From the NCBI GenBank assembly GCA_036399695.1, contig DASWMP010000244.1, forward strand, positions 1 through 11,732: a stretch of 11,732 nt of DNA, in the 5' to 3' direction. The stretch comes from DASVEE01 sp036399695. Its GTDB lineage: Bacteria > Acidobacteriota > Thermoanaerobaculia > Gp7-AA8. Under the pieces are notes generated by a model. It saw only the letters and a program-made list of their open reading frames with translations, did not search any database and had not been told where the DNA came from. Shown here piece by piece: positions 5,979 through 11,706 of this stretch. A program made the translations under genes and the position numbers. Position 1 is the first letter of the stretch. The number at the start of each line of letters is the position of its first letter.

Positions 5979-7262
5979 ATGCGCAAACTGCTCGTCCTGC
6001 TCTGCTTCGTGGCCACCACCGCCTTTGCCGCCGATGAAGTGATTGCCCTTCGTGCGGCGCGCCTCATCGATGGCACCGGCGCGGCGCCGGTGCAGAACGG
6101 TGTGGTCATCGTCACCGGGAACCGCATCACGGCCGCGGGCGCGAACCTCACGATCCCGCGCGGCGCGCGGGTCATCGATCTCGGGGACGCCACACTGCTG
6201 CCGGGCATCATCGACGCCCATACGCATCTCTTCGGCCGCGAGCTCGGCGAGCCTGGCTGGAACGAATCATCCGTGCGCGACTACCCGGCCTACGGCGCGA
6301 TCCGTGGCGTGGCCAACGCGCAGAAGACGCTGCGCGCCGGGATCACCACGGTCCGCAACGTCGGCACCAGCGATTTCAACGACGTGGCCCTCCGCACGGC
6401 CATCGATGAAGGCCACGTCGAAGGCCCGCGCATCCAGGCGGCCGGCTACAGCCTCGGCATCACGGGCGGACACTGCGACGACAACGGCTACCGGCCGGGC
6501 GTGCTCGACGCCGGCGTCCGCGAAGGGATCGCCAATGGCCCGGAGGACGTCCGCGCCGCGGTGCGCTACATGATCAAGTACGGCGCCGACGTCATCAAGA
6601 CGTGCGCGACCGGCGGCGTGCTGTCCGAGGGGGATGCCGTCGGCGCGCCGCAATACGACTTCGACGAGCTCAAGGCGATGGTCGACGAAGCGCACAAGCA
6701 CGAGCGCAAAGTCGCCGCCCACGCGCACGGCACCGAAGGGATCAAGATCGCCGTCCGCGCCGGCGTCGCCTCCATCGAGCACGGCTCCTTCCTCGACGTC
6801 GAGGGCGCCAGGCTGATGGCCGAGCGGGGCACGTTCCTCGTCCCCACCCTCTCGGCGCTCGAGCGCGTCGAGCAGGCGGCGAAATCGAACGTCCTCACCG
6901 GCCTGCGCAAAGAGAAGGCGCTCGCCGCGGCCGCCGCCGGACGCAACGCCCTGAAGATCGCCATCGCCAACCGCGTCCCGGTGGCCATGGGGACGGATGC
7001 CGGCGTCGGTCCGCATGGGGCCAACATGCGCGAGTTGCTGCTCATGGTCGAATGGGGCGGCATGCGCCCGCTCGACGCCATCACCGCCTCCACGATGGGC
7101 GGCGCCCGTCTCCTCGGCTGGGACAAACGCGTTGGCTCGCTCGAGGCCGGCAAACTCGCCGACGTCATCGCCGTCAGCGGCGACCCCTCAAAAGACATCC
7201 ACCGCGTCGAGCAGGTCACGTTCGTCATGAAGGACGGCAAGATCGTCGTGGGCGGCAGGTAG
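5979..7262 (+). CDS. Exported metal-dependent amidohydrolase (Xaa-Pro dipeptidase type)
   Basis: This 427-aa protein belongs to the amidohydrolase superfamily, in the subgroup that includes prolidase-like and imidazolonepropionase-like enzymes. A signal peptide (MRKLLVLLCFVATTAFA, cleavage before ADE) points to export. Metal ligands are visible in order: DAHTHL (His81 and His83), Lys207 in VIKTCATGG (the lysine that is carboxylated to bridge the two metals), His248 or His250 in AAHAHG, His268 in SIEHGSF and Asp340 in GTDAG. The N-terminal small beta domain (residues 20-65) and the C-terminal GSLEAGKLADVIAVSGDP segment are typical. Characterised relatives hydrolyse Xaa-Pro dipeptides or N-acyl amino acids; the substrate here is not certain. 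It lies 123 bp after citrate synthase with a repeat array between, so it is probably a separate transcript. Function fits the nearby GGT and M20 peptidase. Confidence 0.92.
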   Translation: MRKLLVLLCFVATTAFAADEVIALRAARLIDGTGAAPVQNGVVIVTGNRITAAGANLTIPRGARVIDLGDATLLPGIIDAHTHLFGRELGEPGWNESSVRDYPAYGAIRGVANAQKTLRAGITTVRNVGTSDFNDVALRTAIDEGHVEGPRIQAAGYSLGITGGHCDDNGYRPGVLDAGVREGIANGPEDVRAAVRYMIKYGADVIKTCATGGVLSEGDAVGAPQYDFDELKAMVDEAHKHERKVAAHAHGTEGIKIAVRAGVASIEHGSFLDVEGARLMAERGTFLVPTLSALERVEQAAKSNVLTGLRKEKALAAAAAGRNALKIAIANRVPVAMGTDAGVGPHGANMRELLLMVEWGGMRPLDAITASTMGGARLLGWDKRVGSLEAGKLADVIAVSGDPSKDIHRVEQVTFVMKDGKIVVGGR

Positions 7263-7305
7263 AAGTCGTCGAAACCCGCGCGCATCCGCCTCGTACCTCC
7301 AATCG

Positions 7306-7310
7306 GGAGG
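7306..7310 (+). promoter_or_regulatory. Strong Shine-Dalgarno site of the 91-aa membrane protein
   Basis: GGAGG, within CGGGAGGCA, is 5 nt before the ATG at 7316. It is the only textbook ribosome binding site in the window, which fixes this start. It suggests the gene is translated from a leadered mRNA, perhaps shared with the amidohydrolase 53 bp upstream. Confidence 0.75.
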
Positions 7311-7315
7311 CACTC

Positions 7316-7591
7316 ATGTTCGAGCTTTTTGGATTGCTGGTGCTGCTGGCCGTGGGCGTTGCAATCTTTGCCGTGGCCGCGCTCGCGGTGAAGGCATTCG
7401 TCAAGCTGGTGCTGCTGCCGGTGGCGCTTGTCGTGGTGGCGCTGAAGGCCGTCGGAGCCATCGTCGCGGTCGTCGTGACCGTCACGCTGATCGTCCCGGT
7501 CGTCCTTGCCCTGCTCGTGCCGCTGCTCGTCGTTGCGGCCGGATTGGCGCTCGTGGCACTGCCGTTCGCCCTCATCGGAATGGCGGTCTAA
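7316..7591 (+). CDS. Small, very hydrophobic membrane protein
   Basis: This 91-aa protein has only four charged residues (Glu3, Lys26, Lys30, Lys44); the rest is almost all Val, Leu, Ala, Ile, Gly, Phe and Pro. It should span the inner membrane about three times (about residues 4-25, 31-60 and 61-90). The lysines near 26-44 mark likely cytoplasmic turns by the positive-inside rule. I do not recognise a family. A strong Shine-Dalgarno sequence 5 nt before the ATG supports it as a real gene, although a longer overlapping frame of no recognisable function also ends here. It follows the amidohydrolase by 53 bp and precedes the receiver gene by 47 bp. It could be a small membrane stabiliser or assembly subunit, but no function can be assigned. 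Confidence 0.7.
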   Translation: MFELFGLLVLLAVGVAIFAVAALAVKAFVKLVLLPVALVVVALKAVGAIVAVVVTVTLIVPVVLALLVPLLVVAAGLALVALPFALIGMAV

Positions 7592-7638
7592 TCGGGGACG
7601 AGAACCGGGGCGGCAGTGATCTTGCTGCGCTCTCAGCC

Positions 7639-8007
7639 GTGACTCAAAAGAAGCGTGCCCTTGTGGTGGATGACGACGACCCGATCCGGACCATGCTTGC
7701 GAAAGTGGTCGAGCGGCAGGATTTGCAGGTCGACACGGCCCGCGACGGGGAGGAAGCCATCCAGCGTCTCGACGAGGACGGCTACTCCGTCATCCTCCTC
7801 GACATGATGATGCCACGCGTCGACGGTTACGGGGTGCTCCAGCACATGAAGCAGTTCCACCCCGAGAAGCTCGCCTGCACGATCATCGCCTCGGCCGTCC
7901 CCGAGAGCGAGATCCTTCGCCGTTTCGAGATGCCGGTCTTCCGCGTGCACGCCAAGCCCTTCGACATGGCCCAGCTCATCGCCGATATCCAGACGTGTGT
8001 GCGTTAG
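7639..8007 (+). CDS. Stand-alone response regulator receiver protein
   Basis: This 122-aa protein is a single receiver (CheY-like) domain with no output domain. The acidic pocket is DDDD at residues 11-14, the phosphoacceptor is Asp55 in ILLDMMMPRVDG, the switch residue is Ser85 in TIIASAV, and the conserved lysine is Lys106 in HAKPFD. All receiver positions are intact, so phosphorylation by a histidine kinase is expected. It may pass phosphate on in a phosphorelay or act by protein contact, as single-domain regulators do. GTG 7639 places the hydrophobic first strand (RALVVDDD) at the usual distance. No good Shine-Dalgarno sequence is seen. No kinase gene lies in the window, so the partner is unknown. 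It is convergent with rmlB across a repeat-filled gap. Confidence 0.92.
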   Translation: MTQKKRALVVDDDDPIRTMLAKVVERQDLQVDTARDGEEAIQRLDEDGYSVILLDMMMPRVDGYGVLQHMKQFHPEKLACTIIASAVPESEILRRFEMPVFRVHAKPFDMAQLIADIQTCVR

Positions 8008-8013
8008 GGATCG

Positions 8014-8034
8014 GGGCCCTGGGCCCTGGGCCCA
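8014..8034. repeat. GGGCCCT heptamer array, copy 1
   Basis: Three tandem 7-nt units: GGGCCCT, GGGCCCT, GGGCCCA. They begin 7 nt after the receiver stop codon. Each unit contains the palindrome GGGCCC, so the array can fold on either strand. Confidence 0.8.
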
Positions 8035-8047
8035 GCGGGTCTCGGAC

Positions 8048-8124
8048 GCAAGGTTCGGGGGACCGTGACACCCGGTGCGGCGGCCCCAAAGACCCCGCGC
8101 CTGAGACCGACTGAGCCCCGAGCC
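8048..8124. repeat. 77-bp direct repeat, copy 1
   Basis: It aligns without gaps to 8269-8345 with 65 of 77 bases identical by my count. The first 10 bases (GCAAGGTTCG) and last 34 bases are exact; all differences fall in the middle 33. The two copies flank the REP pair at 8144-8247. Confidence 0.85.
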
Positions 8125-8143
8125 TCAACGGCGTTAACTTTAG

Positions 8144-8247
8144 ATGTGGGACAGACACTCTTGTCTGTCCCGTGCACCCGAACGGCCGCTTGTCTGGAGG
8201 AATGGACCTCGGGGTGGGCCCGACAGACAGGAGTGTCTCTCCCACAT
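8144..8247. repeat. REP-pair (BIME-like) palindrome, copy 2
   Basis: Arms at 8144-8170 and 8221-8247 (27 nt each) are reverse complements with three mismatches, around a 50-nt loop. The left arm contains GGACAGACA, CTCT, TGTCTGTCC, the same internal palindrome as in 1807-1878. The loop differs from copy 1 in length and sequence, so the arms and not the loop are conserved. Confidence 0.8.
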
Positions 8248-8268
8248 GAGGACCCCTAGGCCCTGTTC

Positions 8269-8345
8269 GCAAGGTTCGAAGGACGGCGCCACTCGGCGAA
8301 GCTGCCCCCCAGACCCCGCGCCTGAGACCGACTGAGCCCCGAGCC
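8269..8345. repeat. 77-bp direct repeat, copy 2
   Basis: Partner of 8048-8124. Its last bases run straight into the five-unit GGGCCCT-type array at 8341-8375. Confidence 0.85.
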
Positions 8346-8375
8346 CTGGGCCCTAGGCCCTGGGCGCTAGGCCCT
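8341..8375. repeat. GGGCCCT heptamer array overlapping the rmlB stop codon
   Basis: Five tandem units: GAGCCCT, GGGCCCT, AGGCCCT, GGGCGCT, AGGCCCT. The last two cover the rmlB stop codon (8367-8369) and its final two codons (Arg-Ala). Confidence 0.85.
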
Positions 8376-9398
8376 CTGAGAATACTGCCTCTCGTAATAC
8401 GCCTTGTACTCCGCGCTGCGCTCCTTGATGGCGCGCCACCATGGCTCGTTGTCCACGTACCAGCGCACCGTGCGCTCGAGGGCGGCGTCGAAATCCGTAT
8501 CGCACTTGAAGCCCATCTGCTCGAGCTTCGTCATCTCGATCGAGTAGCGGCGATCGTGGCCCTGGCGGTCGGCCACCCGCTTGATCAGCGATTCCGGCTT
8601 GCCGAGGATTTCGAGGATGCGGTGCGTGATCTCGCGGTTCTCCCGCTCGTTGCCGCCGCCGATGTTGTACGTCTCCCCGTTCGTGCCGTGCTCGATGGCG
8701 AAATCGATGGCCCGGCAGTGATCGTCCACGAAGAGCCAGTCGCGCACATTCCGGCCGTCGCCGTAGAGCGGCAGCGGCAGATCGTCGATGGCGTTCGTGA
8801 CGAAGAGCGGGATCAGCTTCTCCGGGTACTGAAACGGCCCGAAGTTGTTCGAGGCGCGGGTGATGATCACCGGCATCCCGTACGTCTGCGAGTAAGCGTA
8901 GGCCATCCGGTCGCCGCCCGCTTTCGAGGCCGAGTAGGGATTGCGCGGGTTCAGCGGATCCGTCTCCTTGAACGAGCCTTCGTCGATCGAGCCGTAGACC
9001 TCGTCCGTCGAGATCTGGACGAAGCGCTTCAGGTTCGGCGCGTGCTTGCGCGCTTCCTCGAGGAGCACGAGAACGCCGTGGACGTCCGTCTCGATGAACG
9101 TGCCGGCCTCCATCAGCGAGCGGTCCACGTGCGTCTCCGCGGCAAAGTTCACCACCACATCGACGCCGCTGCCGTCCACGCCGCGATAGGCCTCCGCCAC
9201 GTCCTCAGCCTTGGCGATGTCGCCCTGCAGGAAGCGGTAGTTCGGCTGCCCCTCGAACTCCGCCAGGTTCTCGCGGATGCCGGCGTACGTCAGCTTGTCG
9301 AGATTCACCACCTGCGCGTCCGCGCCGTATTTGGTGAAGAGGTGGCGAATGAAATTCGATCCGATGAACCCGGCGCCGCCGGTGACGAGATAGCGCAT
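8367..9398 (-). CDS. rmlB: dTDP-glucose 4,6-dehydratase
   Basis: This 343-aa short-chain dehydrogenase/epimerase-type enzyme converts dTDP-glucose to dTDP-4-keto-6-deoxyglucose, the second step of dTDP-rhamnose and other deoxysugar synthesis. It shows the NAD-binding GGAGFIGS at residues 7-14, FAAETHVDRS at 85-94, catalytic Thr131, Asp132 and Glu133 in STDEVYG, the YSASK motif with Tyr155 and Lys159, RASNNFGPFQYPEKLIP, and DGRNVRDWLFVDDHC. Length is typical. The ATG at 9398 starts directly at the Rossmann strand MRYLVTGG; an in-frame ATG at 9428 would add an unneeded 10 residues. AAGGA about 11 nt upstream may act as a weak ribosome binding site. The other Rml genes are not adjacent, which is unusual for this pathway. 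The last two codons (Arg-Ala) lie in heptamer repeat. An SMR exporter gene is 36 bp upstream on the same strand. Confidence 0.96.
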   Translation of the reverse strand: MRYLVTGGAGFIGSNFIRHLFTKYGADAQVVNLDKLTYAGIRENLAEFEGQPNYRFLQGDIAKAEDVAEAYRGVDGSGVDVVVNFAAETHVDRSLMEAGTFIETDVHGVLVLLEEARKHAPNLKRFVQISTDEVYGSIDEGSFKETDPLNPRNPYSASKAGGDRMAYAYSQTYGMPVIITRASNNFGPFQYPEKLIPLFVTNAIDDLPLPLYGDGRNVRDWLFVDDHCRAIDFAIEHGTNGETYNIGGGNERENREITHRILEILGKPESLIKRVADRQGHDRRYSIEMTKLEQMGFKCDTDFDAALERTVRWYVDNEPWWRAIKERSAEYKAYYERQYSQRA

Positions 9399-9434
9399 TT
9401 GTCGTGTTTTCCTTAGAAAAAGCGGCACGTTCTA

Positions 9435-9755
9435 TCACGTGCCAGAGGTGAACTTCAACCCGACGATCGAGATCAGCAGCAGCACGAGGAAGACGATCCG
9501 CGCCGGCGTCACCGGTTCCTTGAACAGGAACACCCCCAGCACCGCCGCCCCGAACGCCCCGATCCCCACCCAGACCGCATAAGCCGTCCCGATCGGCAGC
9601 GTCCGCGCCGCATACGAAAGCAGAAACATACTCGCCGCAATCGCCGCCACCACGAGGATGGACGCGACCGGCTTGCGGAACCCATCCGTGTACTTGAGCC
9701 CCACAGCCCAGCAGACTTCGAGCAGACCAGCAATGATGAGAATGAGCCAGGACAT
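9435..9755 (-). CDS. gdx: SMR family exporter, Gdx/SugE type (guanidinium/H+ antiporter)
   Basis: This 106-aa four-helix inner-membrane protein belongs to the small multidrug resistance family. It closely follows the Gdx (formerly SugE) pattern: MSWLILIIAGLLEVCWAVGL, with the essential membrane Glu at position 13, then KYTDGF, and LPIGTAYAVWVGIGAFGAA in the third helix. Gdx proteins export guanidinium in exchange for protons as dual-topology dimers. Some SMR relatives instead export quaternary ammonium compounds. ATG 9755 matches the usual family start; a GTG at 9764 is the alternative. TATAAC lies 9 nt before the ATG. No guanidine riboswitch is evident in the 62 bp between this gene and phyH. 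The neighbours do not suggest a guanidine pathway. Family call firm, Gdx subtype likely. Confidence 0.9.
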   Translation of the reverse strand: MSWLILIIAGLLEVCWAVGLKYTDGFRKPVASILVVAAIAASMFLLSYAARTLPIGTAYAVWVGIGAFGAAVLGVFLFKEPVTPARIVFLVLLLISIVGLKFTSGT

Positions 9756-9764
9756 GAGACCCAC

Positions 9765-9770
9765 GTTATA
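9765..9770 (-). promoter_or_regulatory. Putative -10 of the SMR exporter gene
   Basis: On the minus strand TATAAC lies 9 nt before the ATG at 9755. There is no matching -35 at normal spacing. It would give a leaderless or near-leaderless transcript. Confidence 0.35.
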
Positions 9771-9817
9771 CGCGAGTCAGGGCACGGGTGTCCGGGGCGG
9801 ACGGGGAACGTGCGGCT

Positions 9818-10561
9818 TCACTCCGCCGCCAGATCCTGAACCCGCCGACGCCCATTGATGACCGGCCCGCCGATGAACCACAGTGCGACGAGCCGGCGCT
9901 GGAGCGGTGAGGTATTCGGGCCCGACCCGTGCGCCAGGTGCGGATGAAAGATCACCGCATCGCCCGGATCGAGCGGTATGAGCGTTCGACGGCTCTCGTC
10001 GAACACGCCTGCATTCGTACCGGAGGTGTCGTAATCGAAGTTCACCGCCCCGCCCGCATGCGTACCGGACAGGACCTCGAACCCGCCGTTCCCCTCGTCC
10101 GCCCGATCGAGCGCGATCACCAGGTTGGCCCCGCCGTATTTCGCGATCGCGTCCCGCTGCTGCCAGGCCACGAACGCCACGTCCTGGTGCCACGGAAACC
10201 CAGTGCCGACCCGCGGCGCCTTCAGGTTGAGCTGATCGACGATCCACCGCGGCGAGCTCACCCCGACCTCCTCGACGAGCTTCAGCACCCGCCGGTCGGT
10301 GCGCAAGAGACCCACCTCCCCACTCGCCGACGACGCAAACGTAATCTTCCGCAGCGCCCCCGGATGGATCGCCCCCTCCCCCCGTCGCCCACCCGCGGAC
10401 TGGACCTGATACCGCGCCCCGTCGATCTCCGCATCCGCCACGAGGTGCGCCCCCTTCGCCGCCAGATCATCGCTCGCCACCCGAAGCGCTTCCACGTCCC
10501 GCCGCGCGAGGAAGCCCTCAACCAACGCCCACCCTTCCCGCTCAAAGTGCTCGCGAATCAT
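9818..10561 (-). CDS. Phytanoyl-CoA dioxygenase (PhyH) family oxygenase
   Basis: This 247-aa protein fits the PhyH group of non-haem Fe(II)/2-oxoglutarate dioxygenases. The iron triad is visible: His125 and Asp127 in FPWHQDVAF, and His211 in HLAHGSGPN. Arg222 or Arg223 in QRRLVALWF fits the 2-oxoglutarate carboxylate site. DQLNLKAP (109-116) and GGFEVLSGTH (159-168) are typical core strands. Family members hydroxylate lipids, amino acids or secondary metabolites; the substrate cannot be told here. No signal peptide. ATG 10561 (MIREHFEREGWALVEGFL) matches the usual PhyH start. An in-frame upstream ATG at 10633 adds 24 residues rich in Arg and is less likely. The SMR gene follows by 62 bp and the Uma2 gene precedes by 136 bp, all on the minus strand. 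Confidence 0.88.
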   Translation of the reverse strand: MIREHFEREGWALVEGFLARRDVEALRVASDDLAAKGAHLVADAEIDGARYQVQSAGGRRGEGAIHPGALRKITFASSASGEVGLLRTDRRVLKLVEEVGVSSPRWIVDQLNLKAPRVGTGFPWHQDVAFVAWQQRDAIAKYGGANLVIALDRADEGNGGFEVLSGTHAGGAVNFDYDTSGTNAGVFDESRRTLIPLDPGDAVIFHPHLAHGSGPNTSPLQRRLVALWFIGGPVINGRRRVQDLAAE

Positions 10562-10697
10562 CGATGCCCTACCGGCGCGCGCGCTGACTTCGCGCCGCGC
10601 GGAATGCCGTTGCCTGTCTCGCGGAGTGTCCACACCCGTGAGGGTGACCCTTCTGGTTTGCGCCTCCCGATCGGTATTGCGCGGGACGAGCGCGCCC

Positions 10698-11264
10698 TCA
10701 TTCCGGAAGATCGGCGTAAAGCGTGGCGAGGTCGAGCTCCGGCCCGCAGGCGAGCTTCACGGTACCTTCGTGCGTCTCCGTGTACTCCCAGCCGCCGGCC
10801 GGCAGGCGCCGGAACCTTTCGATGCGCGGTTCCTGACTTACGAGGACATACTCCTGCAAGGATGGAATGCGCTGGTAGTGCATCCATTTGTTGCCGCGAT
10901 CGCCTTTTTCCGTCGTGACCGACAGCACCTCGACGAGGAGAACCGGATTCGTGATGGTGGTGCGGGCCACATCCTCGGCGTCGTACACGATCTCTCCGCA
11001 AACCATGGAGACATCCGGATAGGTGGCGCGCCCGGTGGCGACGACGCGGATCCTCATGTCGGACTGAAACACAGTGCAACCCGAGGGACGCGCACCGCGC
11101 AAGGCGAACGCGACGTTCACCGCCAGGGCGCTGTGCCGCGCGGTTCCACCGGCCATCGCCAGGATCTCGCCCGTGTCGAATTCGTGCTTGATGTCGCTGT
11201 CGCGCTCGAGCGCGAGATACTCCGCGAACGAGTAGTCGTGATGCGATTGCGGAGAGACGGTCAT
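10698..11264 (-). CDS. Uma2 family (DUF820) endonuclease-like protein
   Basis: This 188-aa protein belongs to the Uma2/DUF820 family, which has a PD-(D/E)XK nuclease fold. The core is visible: Asp84 in YPDVSMV, Glu112 in LLVEVLS, and the DRGNKWMHYQRIPSLQEYVLV helix-strand segment (122-142) with Lys126 as the likely catalytic lysine. The N-terminal segment YSFAEYLALE followed by KHEFDTGEILAMAGGTARHS is also typical. Length is usual. Biological function of this family is unclear: members are abundant in cyanobacteria and Acidobacteria-like genomes, often as scattered single genes, and cellular nuclease activity is mostly unproven. TATTCT lies 8 nt before the ATG and no Shine-Dalgarno sequence is seen. 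The region upstream is decayed DNA with a recombinase remnant. Gene identity firm, role unknown. Confidence 0.92.
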   Translation of the reverse strand: MTVSPQSHHDYSFAEYLALERDSDIKHEFDTGEILAMAGGTARHSALAVNVAFALRGARPSGCTVFQSDMRIRVVATGRATYPDVSMVCGEIVYDAEDVARTTITNPVLLVEVLSVTTEKGDRGNKWMHYQRIPSLQEYVLVSQEPRIERFRRLPAGGWEYTETHEGTVKLACGPELDLATLYADLPE

Positions 11265-11272
11265 CCGGGCAC

Positions 11273-11278
11273 AGAATA
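11273..11278 (-). promoter_or_regulatory. Putative -10 of the Uma2 gene
   Basis: On the minus strand TATTCT lies 8 nt before the ATG at 11264, in the same position as the other TANNNT hexamers in the window. No -35 is clear. Confidence 0.35.
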
Positions 11279-11321
11279 ACTCACCATGCGGCAGTCGTGT
11301 GCCCGAGGGATCAAACGATGA

Positions 11322-11435
11322 CCTGCGGTCAACGCCTTCCTGTCCTGGCTGGCGACCGGCCGGAATGTCAGTGACTCGACGCAGAACCAGGCACTCGGCG
11401 CGCTGCTCTTCCTCTATCGACAGGAGTACGGGGTC
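11322..11435 (+). pseudogene. Integron-integrase-like tyrosine recombinase remnant
   Basis: The frame starting at 11328 reads VNAFLSWLATGRNVSDSTQN, then QALGALLFLYRQE. This matches the N-terminal core-binding (SAM-like) domain of IntI-type tyrosine recombinases, where a FLTHLA...VSASTQNQALNALLFLYR pattern is strongly conserved. An in-frame TGA at 11319 cuts off any upstream part, and similarity ends after FLYRQEYG. No catalytic Arg-His-Arg-Tyr region is seen downstream. It is therefore a decayed fragment. No attC site was recognised nearby. Confidence 0.7.
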
Positions 11436-11583
11436 AGAGCTTTCGCCGTCGCATCAAGAAGAACCCGGATCTACCTGCGGTGGCCCCGTACACGGAGAAC
11501 GACAGCCGTCGTAGAGCGACGAAGGGCAGCAGCGCGGGAAGAAGCTCGGACGCCGACGGGTCACGCGAGCGAAGAAAGAAGCT
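11436..11583. other. Unassigned, probably decayed sequence
   Basis: Several short frames are open but none carries a motif I recognise. One frame gives FRRRIKKNPDLPAVAPYTE, which looks protein-like, but it cannot be joined to a family. The stretch separates the recombinase remnant from the HicA-like remnant. Confidence 0.4.
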
Positions 11584-11682
11584 GTGGCCCCAAAGGTTCT
11601 TCACGCCGGGAAGATGGGCGTAGACGTTCCGGTCGGCACCCTCGGAAGCATTTGGAAGCAGGCGGGGTTGAAAAAGGACTAG
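11584..11682 (+). pseudogene. Possible HicA toxin C-terminal remnant
   Basis: The frame ending at TAG 11680-11682 reads VLHAGKMGVDVPVGTLGSIW, then KQAGLKKD. HicA (YcfA) toxins end in a similar pattern: a VTVAGK or VPHPKK strand, then D(V/I)P-GTL-SI-KQAGL. The N-terminal half with the catalytic GSH motif is not found in any frame upstream, and this frame meets a stop at 11512. I read it as a 3' fragment; a short unrelated gene cannot be ruled out. Confidence 0.35.
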
Positions 11683-11690
11683 TGTCGCGT

Positions 11691-11706
11691 CACGCTTAAA
11701 AGCGTG
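11691..11706. terminator. Small hairpin after the HicA-like remnant
   Basis: CACGCTT-AA-AAGCGTG is a perfect 7-bp stem (6 bp with a TAAA loop). It lies 9 bases after the stop of the HicA-like frame. No T-run follows, so a terminator role is uncertain. Confidence 0.3.

Larger units (their letters stand above)
8008..8366. other. Repeat-dense 359-bp gap between convergent genes
   Basis: No convincing gene lies between the receiver gene and rmlB. The gap holds heptamers of the GGGCCCT type at 8014-8034, 8253-8265 and 8341-8375. A 77-bp direct repeat occurs at 8048-8124 and 8269-8345. A REP-pair palindrome sits between them at 8144-8247. Short open frames here simply translate these repeats. Confidence 0.8.

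Noticed and set aside
4674..6227. 517-aa minus-strand open frame over citrate synthase
   Set aside because: Shadow of the real plus-strand genes; low-complexity composition and no recognised domain.
8262..8300. tRNA gene suggested by GGTTCGAA
   Set aside because: No acceptor stem, anticodon arm or D arm can be folded around it, and the motif belongs to the 77-bp repeat.
8556..9416. 286-aa plus-strand open frame over rmlB
   Set aside because: Antisense shadow of a certain gene, with no family features.
9756..9817. Guanidine riboswitch upstream of the SMR exporter
   Set aside because: Only 62 bp are available and no convincing paired ACGR-loop hairpins or guanidine-I core was found.
10562..10697. 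Promoter or terminator between the Uma2 and PhyH genes
   Set aside because: Only a weak 5-bp hairpin (CACCC-GTGA-GGGTG at 10633-10646) and GC-rich sequence; nothing decisive.
11299..11514. 71-aa open frame in the terminal region
   Set aside because: It overlaps the IntI-like remnant in another frame and has no recognisable features.
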